Shown: positions 1-11,931, numbered from the stretch's first letter. The stretch is 64,000 nt of DNA from Acanthacorydalis orientalis (GCA_034766995.1 CM068315.1:54020056-54084055); one strand, 5' to 3'. Made by a program: numbers and translations. Notes: generated by a model not told the origin, from the letters alone.

Positions 1-278
1 ATAGAATTTCTATTAGAATGTGTATTAGTGGTTTAAAATTTAATATAAATGATATTTTAATCTTGTGATACAGAAAAAAATGTGTGGAGTATCAATACCT
101 CAATGGAAAAAAATAAATATTAACAAAGAATTTTTATATAATTCCAAAATGAATATTTTGGTAATGAGTATAGACTTCAAAGAAATAGCCGTAAAGAAAT
201 TTAACTAATAAAAAATGATCCAAACGTTACAAAAGTAAATACATTTTAAAAGACACAAGACACAAGTTACACACATAG

Positions 279-330
279 CCTTGGATTTGCACGGTACTCG
301 AATTGCATGATTTTCGTCCGACACGATCAA
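279..330 (+). mobile_element. Tigger/pogo-like terminal fragment
   Basis: The fragment reads GCACGGTACTCGAATTGCA and continues with a diverged ACACGATC. It matches the outer ends of the elements at 5541-6517 and 56482-56804. Only one end is present. Confidence 0.5.
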
Positions 331-593
331 GAAACAACATAAAAAACAATCCGTGATCATAGTACTGTTTCAGTTTAATTTAGTGTTTTTGAGTACAATA
401 CTTGCGTGCATTATGTGTACATAAAAAAGTATTAATGTTATAAGAAATATTATATTATTTATTAAAGTTTTATTGGAAACAGTTACTACATTTCCAATAC
501 AAATTTTGTTTGTGATCCAACTCTGTTTTTTATATTTACCTTTATTTTCTGAAACCAATTTGCTGTGTAAATTGAAGATTAGACGAGTACATG

Positions 594-595
<2 letters not shown>

Positions 596-651
<56 letters not shown>

Positions 652-668
652 ATATGTATATATATATA
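596..668. repeat. compound (TA)n(TG)n microsatellite
   Basis: About 40 nt of TA is followed by about 14 nt of TG and a second short TA run. It sits 54 nt upstream of a supervillin exon acceptor. Confidence 0.97.
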
Positions 669-721
669 AAATCAAAAATCAGTTTAATATGAAAATATTT
701 GTAATTTATTTTCGGTTACAG

Positions 722-1073
722 GCAGAGCTTACTAACTCCTCCAGCTCGTACGACTTTATCGAAAAGCAACAGTTACTCTGCCGTTGGGTCACTGGCATCT
801 TCGTCACATGCTGGATTGGCGAATAGAGAGTCGTCTGAAGAACCGATACCTGTTTCACGTGTAGCCTTAGGTGGTGTTGCTACGCGCAGCGGCGCCTCCG
901 TGCGTCGTTCACGTACTCTCGGAGGCGTCGCTGACGTGGCGTCGGCAATGAGTATTGCGGAACGTTGCGCCGCGTTAAAAAACGCCGGAGATAATGATTG
1001 GAAACGACGTATACCTAAATTGAATCAAGCTGACGACGAACTCAAAACAATACAGACGAAAAACTTGATAAAC
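722..1073 (+). CDS. Svil: supervillin exon a (tail region)
   Basis: The exon encodes residues 1-117 of the visible part, rich in Ser, Ala and Arg. It includes SIAERCAALKNAGDNDWKRR, resembling the repeated 'ER..L...E..WK.R' patches of supervillin tails. The donor GTATGT at 1074 is phase 0. GC content is clearly higher than in the surrounding introns. Confidence 0.82.
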
Positions 1074-1088
1074 GTATGTATTCTAATA

Positions 1089-1154
<66 letters not shown>

Positions 1155-1668
1155 CAGTATTAAGATTTGAAAAACTAGATTATTATTTTTTACATCTTAA
1201 ACCGTATGTGTAATAAATTATGGTCCATATTTTATTTATTATATGAATTACTCACTAAACAAACGATATATAATTGTTTTATATCATAAGTCAGTTAATA
1301 TTTTAATAATGCACTTCTAAAGCATCACTGGATTAGCTCAAAAATGATAATTACAAAATCAACGCATTTCATGGTTTTAAATGGGTGTGTCCATCCCCTC
1401 GAGACATCGATTTTAATAGGGCACATCTCGGATGGAAATAATTTCAGAACAACGTAACTTTTATTCGATCATGTTTCTAATTCAATTCATTCTGTGTGAA
1501 ATGTTTATTGGAAAAAAATACGAAATTAAATTCCATACTATGAAAAAAAAACTTTCAATAAAAATTGTAATTATATTGAACGCCCGAAATAATTAAATGC
1601 TGAAACCATTGGTCTCTTTTTTTGTAAAAACAATGCTTTTCTGTTAAAATATTACTTTACTTTTTTTG

Positions 1669-1727
<59 letters not shown>

Positions 1728-3221
1728 CATCTTTTAAAATTTAAATTTACAAAAATATTATACGAGGGTGATTTGAAAAGTTCGAGGCCTAACTTTTAAG
1801 GCGGGATGACATAAAAGCACTGAAGCATCGCAGGATGAAGTGTATTGAAGTTCGGGGAGGAGGGACCAAAACAAGTTATATTCTTTCATAGTTATGCCCT
1901 CCTCCCCGCAACTTTTCAAATTGCTCTCGTATATTACAGAGTTAACAGTTGAAATGGATAATTGAAATGGTAGCTTTGATAGAATGAAAATATTTCTAGT
2001 AAATTAAACAATTCAAACGACATTGAAACATTAATCATACCAGGAGGTATACAAAAATAATAGTTTCCGCATACCCACCCTCAATACTCTCTTATGTACA
2101 CCACAGTATCGTACTGGGAAAACCTCTGTGTCATTCGAAACTGTCGAATGATAAAAAGCCTTCTGTAAAATACTTTCTCAGACTATATTATAAATTTCAA
2201 TGTTTTTTCCCGTCTCCTAACATTTTATATATTTTTTTATTTGTATTTGTCTGAAAATGCATTCGTTTTGAATTTAATTTGTAATTGTTAATATGATGTA
2301 GTGTTTAAAAAGTGAATTTTTTTTTGTTAAATGAACTTGTTGAAATTTATATATGCGTGTGTATATATATATATATACACATATGTTTGATAGAGACTAC
2401 CTCACCGTTCCCCATTTAAACACCTCTTTAAAATATTAAGTGGATTTTTAAATTTTTGTAATAATTAGAAGTGCATTGATATTTTAATTATATTTTTTAA
2501 TCAACTGTATTCGTGTAATTAAACCATGTTCATGCTATCACATTTATTCTGTTCACGCTTCTGATTTTTATCGTTTGCTAACGAAGGAAGTGGTCACTCT
2601 ATATGAATAAGAATTATACAGTCATAATAACTTGCTCAGTATTTTTTTTTACTGTACATATCGTGTTATTTTTTTATATAGATAGATTTATAATAAATTA
2701 ACGATTCCTTTCCTCATTTTTTCGAATGGATTTTAAGAGAAAATATAATTTTTTTGTATATATATTTACATGCATTTTAATTTATATAATCAAGATTGTT
2801 ATTCGCGTTAAAACGATAAAATGATGAATAATAGTAACAGAGATATTTTGATCTCTTCAAAATTAATTTTACATACAGGACAAATATTTCGGTATGAATG
2901 TTTAATTTACTCGGATTCTCAATAATTAAAAATTAAACACTAATTAATTTATATTATAAATAAATATATTTTCTTTAATTATAAAAATTAAAAATTCAAC
3001 ACTAATAATTAATTTATGTACAGTAAATTTAAAATATATATATATATATATACTAGGGGGCTTCGCCTCCGGCTCGATTCGCTCATCAACCCCCGTGTTC
3101 ACTGCGCTCGCCCACTCTTCAATTATAAGCGTGTACATGCAACCGAATGAGACAATAAACATTTTTTTAAAACTCATTATGTGTCTATATAATTAATATC
3201 AGATATATAGCAACGTATTCG

Positions 3222-3289
<68 letters not shown>

Positions 3290-3992
3290 TTGTGTGTTAG
3301 TATGTCTATATAAATATGACAGTAGATTATTTTTTGCAACTTTTTAGTTTTTTGTGGCTAAATACTTTATATATATATGAATTTATCCGATATAAAATCA
3401 GCAGTATTTAATACATTATCTTGTAAATAAAAGAAGTAGTTGTTAATTTTTTTTTGTATTTTTTTCATTGCTTCTGTGTATTCATTTAATATCAAACAGT
3501 ACCTAGTATACTAGAAGTACATCAATTAAAATATTATTATTGACACATAAATTAAAAAAGTACTTTTGACCCTGTGTGCCATTTAGTTTTTTTTATAAGT
3601 AACTGTTGTCGCCTACCGGTGGTCGAAATGTAGTGCCAGAGTGTGAAATGTATTCCGTGTACTGTTACAATGTGAGGAAAGGAATATCCGACCTTTAACT
3701 CGATCTAATTTTGTATAAATTGAAGTATCTATAAAAGTAGTTGATAATAGTATTATAAAATACACTTCGATTTCCATTTTTCTTTTGTGTATAAATTTTT
3801 TTTCACAATTACATTTCTGGAGAACTTATCAAACATGTTTTTACGTCGTTAAGAGAAATTGGTAAACAAAACTTGTACATTTGCCAATGTGTGCTGTTTT
3901 ATATATGAAAATAGCTATTTTCTTCCAAGTGACACATTTGAACCGTGTGCAGAAAATTATACTTACTCAATAAAAGATGCGTGTATAAAAAA

Positions 3993-4057
<65 letters not shown>

Positions 4058-4310
4058 CTATTAAATTATATAATACTATTAATTTAATAAAAATATAGTA
4101 TATTATCCAGAATATTATTTTTTTTGAGTGATGAATTTATATCGCGTGCCTCTAATTATGTATTCATCATTTTATTAATTAAAAATTATGAAAACTATAA
4201 ATAGACCCATTTATACCACACACTTGATGTACAGTAACAAGTTCAAATGAATGTACTGTACTATCTTGTTATATTGGTCTGCACATGTGTATTTATGGCT
4301 ATATACGTAC

Positions 4311-4355
<45 letters not shown>

Positions 4356-7116
4356 CGTTTGGTCAACAGTCCGTTTATCAACTCGTATGCTTCTACAGTT
4401 CATCCGCATAATTGTTGACTAGTGTCTTGAGTGACTTGATGTAGTAAGGTTGGCTTCAAATATGTAAGCATTTAAAAGTGACAACGTATGTACTTACTCT
4501 AAAAAATGCAATTTAAGAACTTCGTGTGTAATATAATAAACGAATTAAAATTTTACAAAAAAAATTTAATAATTTAAGTGCGTTGTTCGTACATTAAAAA
4601 ATGTTTTAAGATTGATGATTAAATATAAATTTTGCGAAATTCAACTCAGACATAAATTGAAAATATATTAATTCTAAACGAAGTGTAGTAATTGTTTGTA
4701 TTTAAAAATGAATATTTTAATTATATTCAGAATTAAAGCACTGAAGTATTTCATCTAAAACAATGTGATTTTTTAAAAAAAATAAAAATTACCGAAATAA
4801 GAAAAAAACATCAATGCTATATTTTATAATTTTAAGTATTAAATTTCAGATATTAATAGATTTAAATTTTTCAGTTATTGTTTATTATAAACGTGATACT
4901 TATAAAAAGTATATAAGTTCAGTACATTATTAGTTACAACTTAAACATTCATTAATTAATGATTGAACAATACCGTTTTAATTTAAACTTTATCCAGCAT
5001 TAAAACATTTTTTTTCATATAAAAATGATTATTTTATTAGTTATCACCGTAGGACTTATAGTAGTGATTTATTATTTTACAAAATATTACGGTGGTAATG
5101 ATAAGGTGTGTATTTTTTTAAATATGTTACAAAGTATTCCAATTTTTTATTATATTACCAAGATGGAAAGGATATCGAATGTGTGGAGTAGTTTGAATAC
5201 GTTTTAAATTTAAAAATAATATTTTATCACTGAAAAAATCGTTTACTCTATTATTACTATATTGCTTGAGCCTTAAAAATAATTGAATAAATATGTATTT
5301 TTAATGTATCGTACGTATTAGTGAGAATGTTTCCTTTTTTATTGCTTGTTAGTTATCTGATTACAATTTAATTTTAATCAAAGAACAAAGTAGTAGCACA
5401 AAATAGTGCTGCACAGATTAAAGTATAGTTGGACAGTATATACGTGTAAAGGATCATTCTATGGACGTACTTACTAAGCCACATTTTGTGGCACCACAAA
5501 CGCTCGTGTGAAACCGCTTATGTATATATATATATATATATAAGTAGCGTATAAATCGAAATCGTGCAATTCGAGTCCACATCTCATATTAAAAATGAGG
5601 GATAGGTTGTACAAATCCGCAATGGAACAATATTATTTAGTTTTTATAAAGCTAAAAAATATATTTTACACATTAATTCGGAAAACATTAAAAACAAAAA
5701 AGTGTTCATTCTTTATCATCTTCACTTTTTAATTTTCTCTTCTATTCACATCTTCACTTCTCTAATTCATTTTCCAAGGCACGGGGCAAACTATTCTAAT
5801 AAAATTCATAATCAAAGATTGTTTCAATTCTTGACTCACATTCGTATAAAGTTCCTGGTAGTGAGTTAAACAATCACGCAAGTCCCATCCAAATTTTGAA
5901 CTTATTTCCATGTTTGGATCATTCTCAATGAAGAAATCTTCCAGTTCGTTGGCCAGTGCAATTCATTTACCTGTAGTATTTGCAGGAAGTGTTTGAACTG
6001 GTTCGTCGCAATCACTTTCAGATTCACTGGATATGGAATTAATAATCATTTTTATCAATTCATCTTCATTAAATTCGCTATCCGCCGTCTTCAAGTTCAG
6101 TAGAAGCCATATCATCGAAGCCATACTATTATGCTTTTCAAAGCGGAATATTTCAAGTAGAAATAGAACATTTCTTTGAATTATTATTTTTTCTATAGTC
6201 AATACTATTTGCGCTGTTGTTATCTCGAATTGATACTGTTACTTCAGCTCAGAAGGAAAAATGCGAAGTTCAGACTTTCTCTTATCGTTAGGATGCAAGA
6301 CACTTTACAGTGGTGTGTGTGTGTGTGTGCTTATTTTGCACAGCAGTGTAGATAGAGAGCTTTTTTAAATGCCTGCGAAAGTGTTTTAAAACATTTTTTT
6401 TGGAATTCTATGGCCGTGTTAACCTGAAATAGTGGCGTGTAAATGGAAGTTTTCCCGCATTCTTTCAGCCGTGTTGAATCAAAACCGTGCAATTCGAGTA
6501 TCGTGTAAATCGAGGGTTATATATATATATATATATGTATATATTAATTTTTTGATTTCAAAACATGCGTCTTTACTAATATTTTTTTCTTTATGGCCGA
6601 ATAATACTGTATTCGTGTTATACACAAAACTTAATACAATGAACGGTGTTTTTCAATTTCTATACATGACATTTACAATCAATGTTCGACTTCATTTTGT
6701 AATCACTATTTTTTCATATTTCACTGCATTGCACAGTCGGGAAATATCGGTTACAATAAATTATTGCACATTTTTATTTGTATTGTTTATTTGTGTTCTT
6801 TCAATAAAACATTTATAGAGTTTGTAAATACAAACTTATTGGTATTCACAACATTCCAAACATTCGTTGGTATAAAAATTTGTTTCAAATACCAGTAAGA
6901 GTGCCATTGTTACTTTTAATTATAAACTTTCAATATTGGTCAGTTATATTTTGACTATAAAATGTCTACTTCCAAATTAAAGTACTATACCAATGGTGGG
7001 CAAACAGCAGCTCCCAAAGCTACTCTGTGTGGCTTCACAGATAATATTGGGTTTTGTTGCCATTTTTCCTAAACTTGTATATTAATAATCTATAGTAGTA
7101 TAGTATGTACCAATAT

Positions 7117-7177
<61 letters not shown>

Positions 7178-10100
7178 GGATAATTCACATTGTCTTTTCA
7201 AACATCCATATGCATTATGTGTCCAAACTCTATAACTGTATATTAATCTATTAATTGCAAAAATTAAGACTCAATCATAATCTTCAATGAATAGAGATTA
7301 AACATTTTCTGCTTTAATGAGTAAGACAACTATATAGTTCTATTTTTTATTATTTATAAATACAGTTTTAAAATAATATTTGCTGTGGCTCGTGAACATT
7401 CAAAAATCTATGAAAAGTATTATATGAAGCTCTTATTATCGAAGAAGTTGCCCACCCCTGTACTATACTTTATGCTATAATGAATCTTTTTTAATAAATG
7501 TTTTAATATGATTATATAGAACATGTTTTACATACTATATTTTTTTAATACCCCGTCATTCGCATGTCATCAACATACTTATTGTATTTATGTTATGTCG
7601 GCGTTTACGAAAATTAAAGATATGTAGGATGTGCGTATAAGAAAGTAAATTTATGAATAAATAATTTTATTACCTTTATTAATGATGTATTTATCTTTCA
7701 GGAAACCAATCATAATTATGGCAAAGATGTACAAGAGGAACATCTCGATATACTTTCTATTAGTGATAGTAAATCGCCATCAATCTTAGCTGATCGTGTC
7801 TGTCGCCTTGAAACAGCATCGCAAGAATGGAAGAAACGTGTCGAACAAACAGATGCGGTGAAGTTTTCAGTAGCAGGTCGTATGGAAGAAGATAGCGTAA
7901 CTTCGTTTGAACAATCACCGCTTATAAGCCCGACGTTGCTTGGAATAAAAAATAAGCCTACGAAAACACGGTTTAGAAGTAAAATTGGTATGAATGAACT
8001 TTAATGCTTTTTAAAAAAAATAATTTCCCTAATATTTTCTTTCGAATTATGTAAAGAATAATTAAATTTTATAATCTGTAAAAGTAGATCGTTAAAAATA
8101 ATTCGTATAACTTACAAAAAATTATTTATTTCCATTAAAATGAGTTAAAAATAACATAAAACGTTCATTTTAATTTTACATTTAGTCTAATTGTATTTTA
8201 TGAATTTTTTAATTATATTATTCACATAGAAATCTAATACATATTTCTATTGCTTAATTCTAAATAAACAAAAGAAGTATGTTTTGTTTTTAATAGGAAA
8301 ATTTATTAAAAATATTTTTCTAGCAATTGTAAAAAGTTCATCATCAACACCTGTTTCTCCAGAAAAAAGTTTATCATGTTTCAAACGAAGTGCATCGATT
8401 CCTGGTGCTAATACTGATGAACTCTCTGACAGTAATAACACAAATCTATCTTCACCAAATAGAAATGATCCTTTAGTAGAAATACCTAAAGCTGACAATG
8501 AGACTTTCACATCTTTCTTTCCGAGTGTAACAAAAATTTATGAACAATTTGCTCCTATCGATATTTCATCTGCTGATTTCGATGCGATCACCGATAGTTC
8601 GAATAGCCTCGTCGTTCAAAAACGAGTAATAAAAGTACAACGGCGATACGGTACATCTCGTAACCCGTTGAGAACTCTATCAGCACGAACAGATCTCTTA
8701 AACGAATACGTCGAAGTGAAAACGGGTATAGCAGAAAAAGAAGCAAGGCGTCTAAAATCAGAGCAATGTGAGTTTTAACTGAAAAATTAATTTGCTAAAC
8801 AAATATACGTGTATGTTAATTTATAGATTTTTAATTCTTTGTAACAATTTTAATTTAAGTAAAATACATAGTAGTAATTATATAATTTATTAGTGTAAAT
8901 TATATTTATATTAGTAAAAAAACGTTCATTTATTTATTTACTAATTTTTAGTGGCCAAAAATTCACCATTAGCTATTGAAGCTCTAGCTGGTCTTGCAAG
9001 TAAAGAAGATTTTACTGCCATATCATTAAAAAAGACACGTTCCACAATCACAACTTCTATGTTGCCTTATAAAGATCTTATGCTGCTTCATATTAAAGGT
9101 CGTCGACATATACAGACACGCTTAGTAGAACCTACTGCATCAAGTATTAATAGGGGAGACAATTATGTATTAGTTACCCCGACTGAAATTTATAATTATG
9201 TTGGTTTATATTCTAATGTGATTGAACAGAGTAGAGGTGCTGATATTGCTTCACACATTCAACAGTACAAAGACCTTGGTTGTAATGCTTCAAAAGTAAT
9301 TACAATACATGAAAATAAAACATCTAGAGAGCATCTTGAAAAGTTTTGGAATTTATTAGGAACATCTGCTGATGATGTATCTGTTGTAAATGCAGGACAT
9401 CCAGATGAAGATGAATTGTATGAATCAAAAATTACTGCAATTAACAAAGTTTATGAATTGCAAGATAATGAATTAATTCCATGTGATACTTACTGGGGTT
9501 CTGTATTGAAAATAGATGTTCTCAATCCATCAAAAATTCTAATATTTGATTTTGGTGTAGAAATGTACGTTTGGAATGGGAAAAATACTTCTTTAGATCG
9601 CAGAAAAATTGCTGTAAAACTTGCAAAGGAACTTTGGGATGAAGGATATGATTATTCTGAATGTGATATTTGCCCAGTAACGGTTGCAGCCATTTTAGGT
9701 GAAAGAAAATCTGCGAAGGAAAATAAAATTGGTAAAAGGCCAGAGTGGACTCTTTTAGCAAAGGTCACACAGAACATGGAAACTATACTTTTTCGTGAAA
9801 AATTCATCGATTGGCCAGACTTCACACGTGTTATACAAGTCAAAGAAAATGATTTCGATAAATCCTTTAGTTTATCTACTGAAATTATTCCTTGTAACAT
9901 AACTGAAATAATTTCTATAAATACATCCGATCCTGACTTAATATTAGATGGAAGTCATTTGGGTCGAGGTTTAAGATACTTTGATTTAGAAACGAATCGA
10001 CATTTTGAAATAACCACGACTAAAGTAACTGCATGGCATATACAAGAATTCGATTATGACAAACTTGATAAAACATCACTAGGTCATTTCTTCACCGGTG

Positions 10101-11931
10101 ACACTTTTATAATTCGATGGCAGTATAAGATTACAATAACCGGTAGAGAATTAAGCGGCCTTCCTTCACGGCATTCATCTGTAGGCCGTGATAGATGTGC
10201 ATATTTTTGCTGGCAAGGACACGAAGCTTCACTTAATGAAAAAGGCGCCGGTGCTTTATTGACTGTAGAACTTGATCATGAAAGAGGACCACAAGTAAGA
10301 ATAACAGAAGGTGCTGAACCACCTGCTTTTTTAAATCTCTTTGAAGGAAAAATGGTTATTCACGCTGGAAAACTTGAAGAAACACACATAAAAAGGAGTA
10401 GTCCTTGGAGATTATATTTATGTCGTGGAAATGTTGAAAATGAGACTGTGCTAATTGAAGTACCATGCAATGCAAAGCAACTTCGTAGCAGAACTTCTTT
10501 TATATTAATAAACACTGATACTGGAGCAGTAACTGTTTGGCATGGATCTCAAGCATTGAAGCACACTCGTAAGGTTAGTATCAGTTTAATTATACAACTG
10601 CACTTTTGTAAGGCATAATAAAAAAAACACATTTTTAATATTGATATAATATTTGCAGTACATGGTATCCTCTAATTAAATGAACATGTTTTTGATTTAT
10701 TTATATTTTTAAAGTAAACATTAACCATTCAAAGCTAATTAATAACTGTTATTAAAAAATAAGTGCCTAGTATTTGTCTCTCTTATATTAATACTGAATT
10801 TTCTACATTCAGGTGAGTCTTGAAGCAGCCAATAAAATTAAAATGAATACATCTGTTGAATTCGGATTTAATAAAAATGTTAATATTACTATAAATGAAG
10901 TATTTGAAGGTGCTGAAACCAAAGAAATATTAGAAGTATTAGGATTAAATCAAACTAAAATGTACATGTCCCTTATTAATGATAAACACATATATAATAG
11001 AACTCCACGTTTATTTCACCTCAGCAGTATTTTGGGTGAATTTCAAGCAACAGAAATTTTATGCCCTTATAGGCATTCAGAGAATGCAACCCCTTACCCA
11101 TTTGTTCAATCTGATTTATATTCTGCTAGTCAACCTGGTAAATATTTTTATTCTTATTTGTATTTTATTCGAATTGCAAAGATTTTCTAGTTGTAATCAA
11201 TATTTTGTTTATTTATCAAAATTTTAATATTTTTAGCGCTGTTCTTATTTGATAATGATCACTCGTTGTGGTTATGGCAAGGATGGTGGCCTGAACGTGA
11301 TCCTTACGATAGTTTCGTAGAAATCGATCCGGAAAATTCATCGAGTCAGACCGGTTCAGGCCCTATTCGTTTTCAAGCGGAACGACGTGCAGCTATGCAC
11401 ACGGCTTTATCTTATTGGCAAGCAAAAACGGAATTAACGTCGGAGCAACGATCCGACGAGAACGAAATAGAAAAGAATACTTCGGCACCTGTTTATTTAG
11501 TTTGGGCAGGTCTCGAACCATTAGAATTTACAAATATGTTCCCTATTTGGGTACATAGAGAAGACATTGCAGCACTGAATATGAAGGTACTTTTTATATA
11601 TAATAAAGTTATGTAGTAAGTGTATTTAATTATATCTAGTAATAATTTGTAAATAGGAAGTTTCATTACTTCAATAATTAATTTACAGGAAGGAAAGAAA
11701 CGAGGAGAAATCTTGCATGTTGAACGTGAATTAACACAATTAACTCGAAGTTCGTATACTTTGTCTGAATTAATGCAACGTCCACTGCCAGACGGTGTAG
11801 ATCCTACTCGGTTAGAAGATTATCTTCCGCTGAATTCTTTTTCTGATCTTTTCGGGGTACCGAAAGAAGAATTCATTCAAATGCCAGCGTGGAAACGAAC
11901 AGAGATGAAAAAAGACGTCGGTCTGTTCTGA
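722..11931 (+). CDS. Svil: supervillin (villin/gelsolin family), C-terminal 1215 residues over seven exons
   Basis: The join is 722-1073, 7702-7987, 8297-8767, 8952-10573, 10813-11137, 11237-11586, 11689-11931 (stop TGA 11929-11931). All introns are GT-AG and phases match, giving exactly 1215 codons after one leading base. Residues 1-369 are low-complexity tail with Svil-like patches such as FSVAGRM and NPLRTLSARTDLL. Gelsolin-like repeats follow from about residue 410, with blocks such as IKGRRHIQTRLVEP, ILIFDFGVEMYVWNGK and LWLWQGWW. The villin headpiece occupies the last 40 residues, with MPAWKRTEMKK and terminal GLF. The order matches supervillin rather than villin or flightless, because it has a long N-terminal tail and NPLR...AGLASKE next to the first repeat. 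Supervillin is known as a membrane-associated protein binding F-actin and myosin II; that role is assigned by family. The 5' end, including the start codon, lies outside the window. Confidence 0.94.
1092..1153. repeat. (TA)n microsatellite
   Basis: A run of 62 nt of pure TA begins only 18 nt after the splice donor at 1074. Confidence 0.98.
1673..1727. repeat. (TA)n(TG)n microsatellite
   Basis: About 39 nt of TA is followed by about 16 nt of TG. It lies 35 nt before the MITE at 1763. Confidence 0.97.
1763..1929. mobile_element. 167-bp mariner-derived MITE
   Basis: The ends CGAGGGTGATTTGAAAAGTT and AACTTTTCAAATTGCTCTCG are inverted repeats with two mismatches, flanked by TA on both sides (1761-1762 and 1930-1931). 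The ends resemble mariner family E. No coding sequence remains. Inside is a strong G-rich/C-rich hairpin (1853-1864 with 1897-1908). Confidence 0.8.
3054..3165 (+). repeat. unclassified GC-rich dispersed repeat, copy 1
   Basis: The segment begins GGGGGCTTCGCCTCCGGCTC and later reads TCACTGCGCTCGCCCAC and TCAATTATAAG, then ACCGAATGAGACAATAAAC. The same order recurs inverted at 54200-54312. Both copies touch a (TA)n run at the GC-rich end. I do not recognise the family. Confidence 0.6.
3223..3298. repeat. (TA)n(TG)n microsatellite
   Basis: About 55 nt of TA is followed by an imperfect TG run. Confidence 0.97.
3995..4054. repeat. (TA)n microsatellite
   Basis: Pure TA for about 60 nt within the supervillin intron; the apparent Tyr-Ile reading frame across it is meaningless. 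Confidence 0.98.
4314..4353. repeat. (TA)n microsatellite
   Basis: About 40 nt of TA preceded by short GTA-type units. Confidence 0.95.
5541..6517 (-). mobile_element. Tigger/pogo-like DNA transposon remnant
   Basis: On the reverse strand the better-preserved end reads CCTCGATTTACACGATACTC, then GAATTGCACGGTTTTG, matching the MITE at 56482. The other end (about 5541-5576) is eroded but still reads TCGAATTGCACGATTTCG on the reverse strand. Inside, the reverse strand encodes an acidic segment with EFNEDELIKMI and then SESESDCDE (around 6000-6130). This is the kind of tail that follows the DDE domain in Tigger/jerky-like transposases. The catalytic core is missing, so the class call rests on the ends and the tail only. 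Confidence 0.5.
6991..7460. mobile_element. 470-bp non-autonomous hAT element
   Basis: The ends are CAATGGTGGGCAAAC and GTTGCCCACCCCTG, an imperfect terminal inverted repeat of about 14 bp of the CAGNGGTGGGCAA type known from hAT elements. The flanking 8 bp are identical, TACTATAC at 6983-6990 and 7461-7468, the target duplication size expected of hAT. There is no coding capacity, and a (TA)n array (7124-7174) lies inside. Confidence 0.85.
7124..7174. repeat. (TA)n microsatellite inside the hAT element
   Basis: About 51 nt of TA. It lies between the two hAT ends, so it either travelled with the element or grew after insertion. Confidence 0.97.
7702..7987 (+). CDS. Svil: supervillin exon b (tail region)
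   Basis: The exon encodes residues 118-213 and includes RVCRLETASQEWKKRVEQTD followed by KFSVAGRM, a patch conserved in supervillin tails. It starts in phase 0 after ctttcag and ends one base into a Gly codon before the donor GTATGA. Confidence 0.88.
8297..8767 (+). CDS. Svil: supervillin exon c (tail to repeat 1)
   Basis: The exon encodes residues 213-369. The first half is Ser/Asn/Pro-rich and likely disordered. The second half has the Svil-like block SRNPLRTLSARTDLLNEYVE and a basic stretch KEARRLKSEQ. It ends one base into a Leu codon before the donor GTGAGT. Confidence 0.9.
8952..10573 (+). CDS. Svil: supervillin exon d (large gelsolin-repeat exon)
   Basis: The exon is 1622 nt and encodes residues 370-910. 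It opens with AGLASKEDF and continues through at least three gelsolin-like repeats, visible as YKDLMLLHIKGRRHIQTRLV, IFDFGVEMYVWNGK, and FEITTTKVTAWHIQEFDYDK followed by CAYFCWQGHEAS. A fourth repeat begins at WRLYLCRG. The exon ends at KHTRK before the donor GTTAGT; reading on gives a stop after 15 codons. Confidence 0.95.
10813..11137 (+). CDS. Svil: supervillin exon e
   Basis: The exon encodes residues 911-1019. It starts VSLEAANKIK, completing the repeat begun in the previous exon, and contains APRLFHLSS-like TPRLFHLSSILGEFQATEI, a gelsolin-repeat core strand. It ends LYSASQP plus one base before the donor GTAAAT. Confidence 0.92.
11237..11586 (+). CDS. Svil: supervillin exon f (last gelsolin-like repeat)
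   Basis: The exon encodes residues 1019-1135. The key block LFLFDNDHSLWLWQGWWP is the signature of the last gelsolin-like repeat. It ends with AGLEPLEFTNMFPIWVHRED, conserved in supervillins just before the linker to the headpiece. Confidence 0.94.
11689..11931 (+). CDS. Svil: supervillin terminal exon (villin headpiece)
   Basis: The exon encodes residues 1136-1215 and the stop. The final 40 residues form a villin headpiece with the hydrophobic core LFGVPKEEF, the PAWK motif, the basic KK pair and terminal GLF. In the family this domain sits at the end of the protein and, in villins, binds F-actin. Confidence 0.95.
   Translation, partial: EGKKRGEILHVERELTQLTRSSYTLSELMQRPLPDGVDPTRLEDYLPLNSFSDLFGVPKEEFIQMPAWKRTEMKKDVGLF

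Larger units (their letters stand above)
1..721 (+). other. intron of supervillin gene (3' part)
   Basis: This stretch lies upstream of the first visible supervillin exon and ends in a good acceptor (pyrimidine-rich tract, then ttacag). It contains a Tigger-like fragment (279-330) and a TA/TG microsatellite (596-668). I see no exon in it. Confidence 0.75.
1074..7701 (+). other. Svil: 6.6 kb supervillin intron
   Basis: The intron is bounded by GTATGT and atctttcag. It carries a family E-like mariner MITE (1763-1929), a GC-rich dispersed repeat (3054-3165), a Tigger-like remnant (5541-6517), a hAT element (6991-7460) and (TA)n arrays at 1092, 1673, 3223, 3995, 4314 and 7124. A short reading frame at 5025-5207 with a hydrophobic start is discussed in the findings. 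I see no other convincing exon. Confidence 0.8.

Noticed and set aside
370..1154. Open frames rich in Tyr-Ile repeats here and at many other sites (for example 3859, 17044, 26186, 37000, 58805)
   Set aside because: They are translations of (TA)n microsatellites, which lack stops in two frames; there is no splice or codon support.
9259..9900. Reverse-strand frames opposite the large supervillin exon
   Set aside because: The forward strand is clearly coding for gelsolin-like repeats; the antisense frames show no family features.
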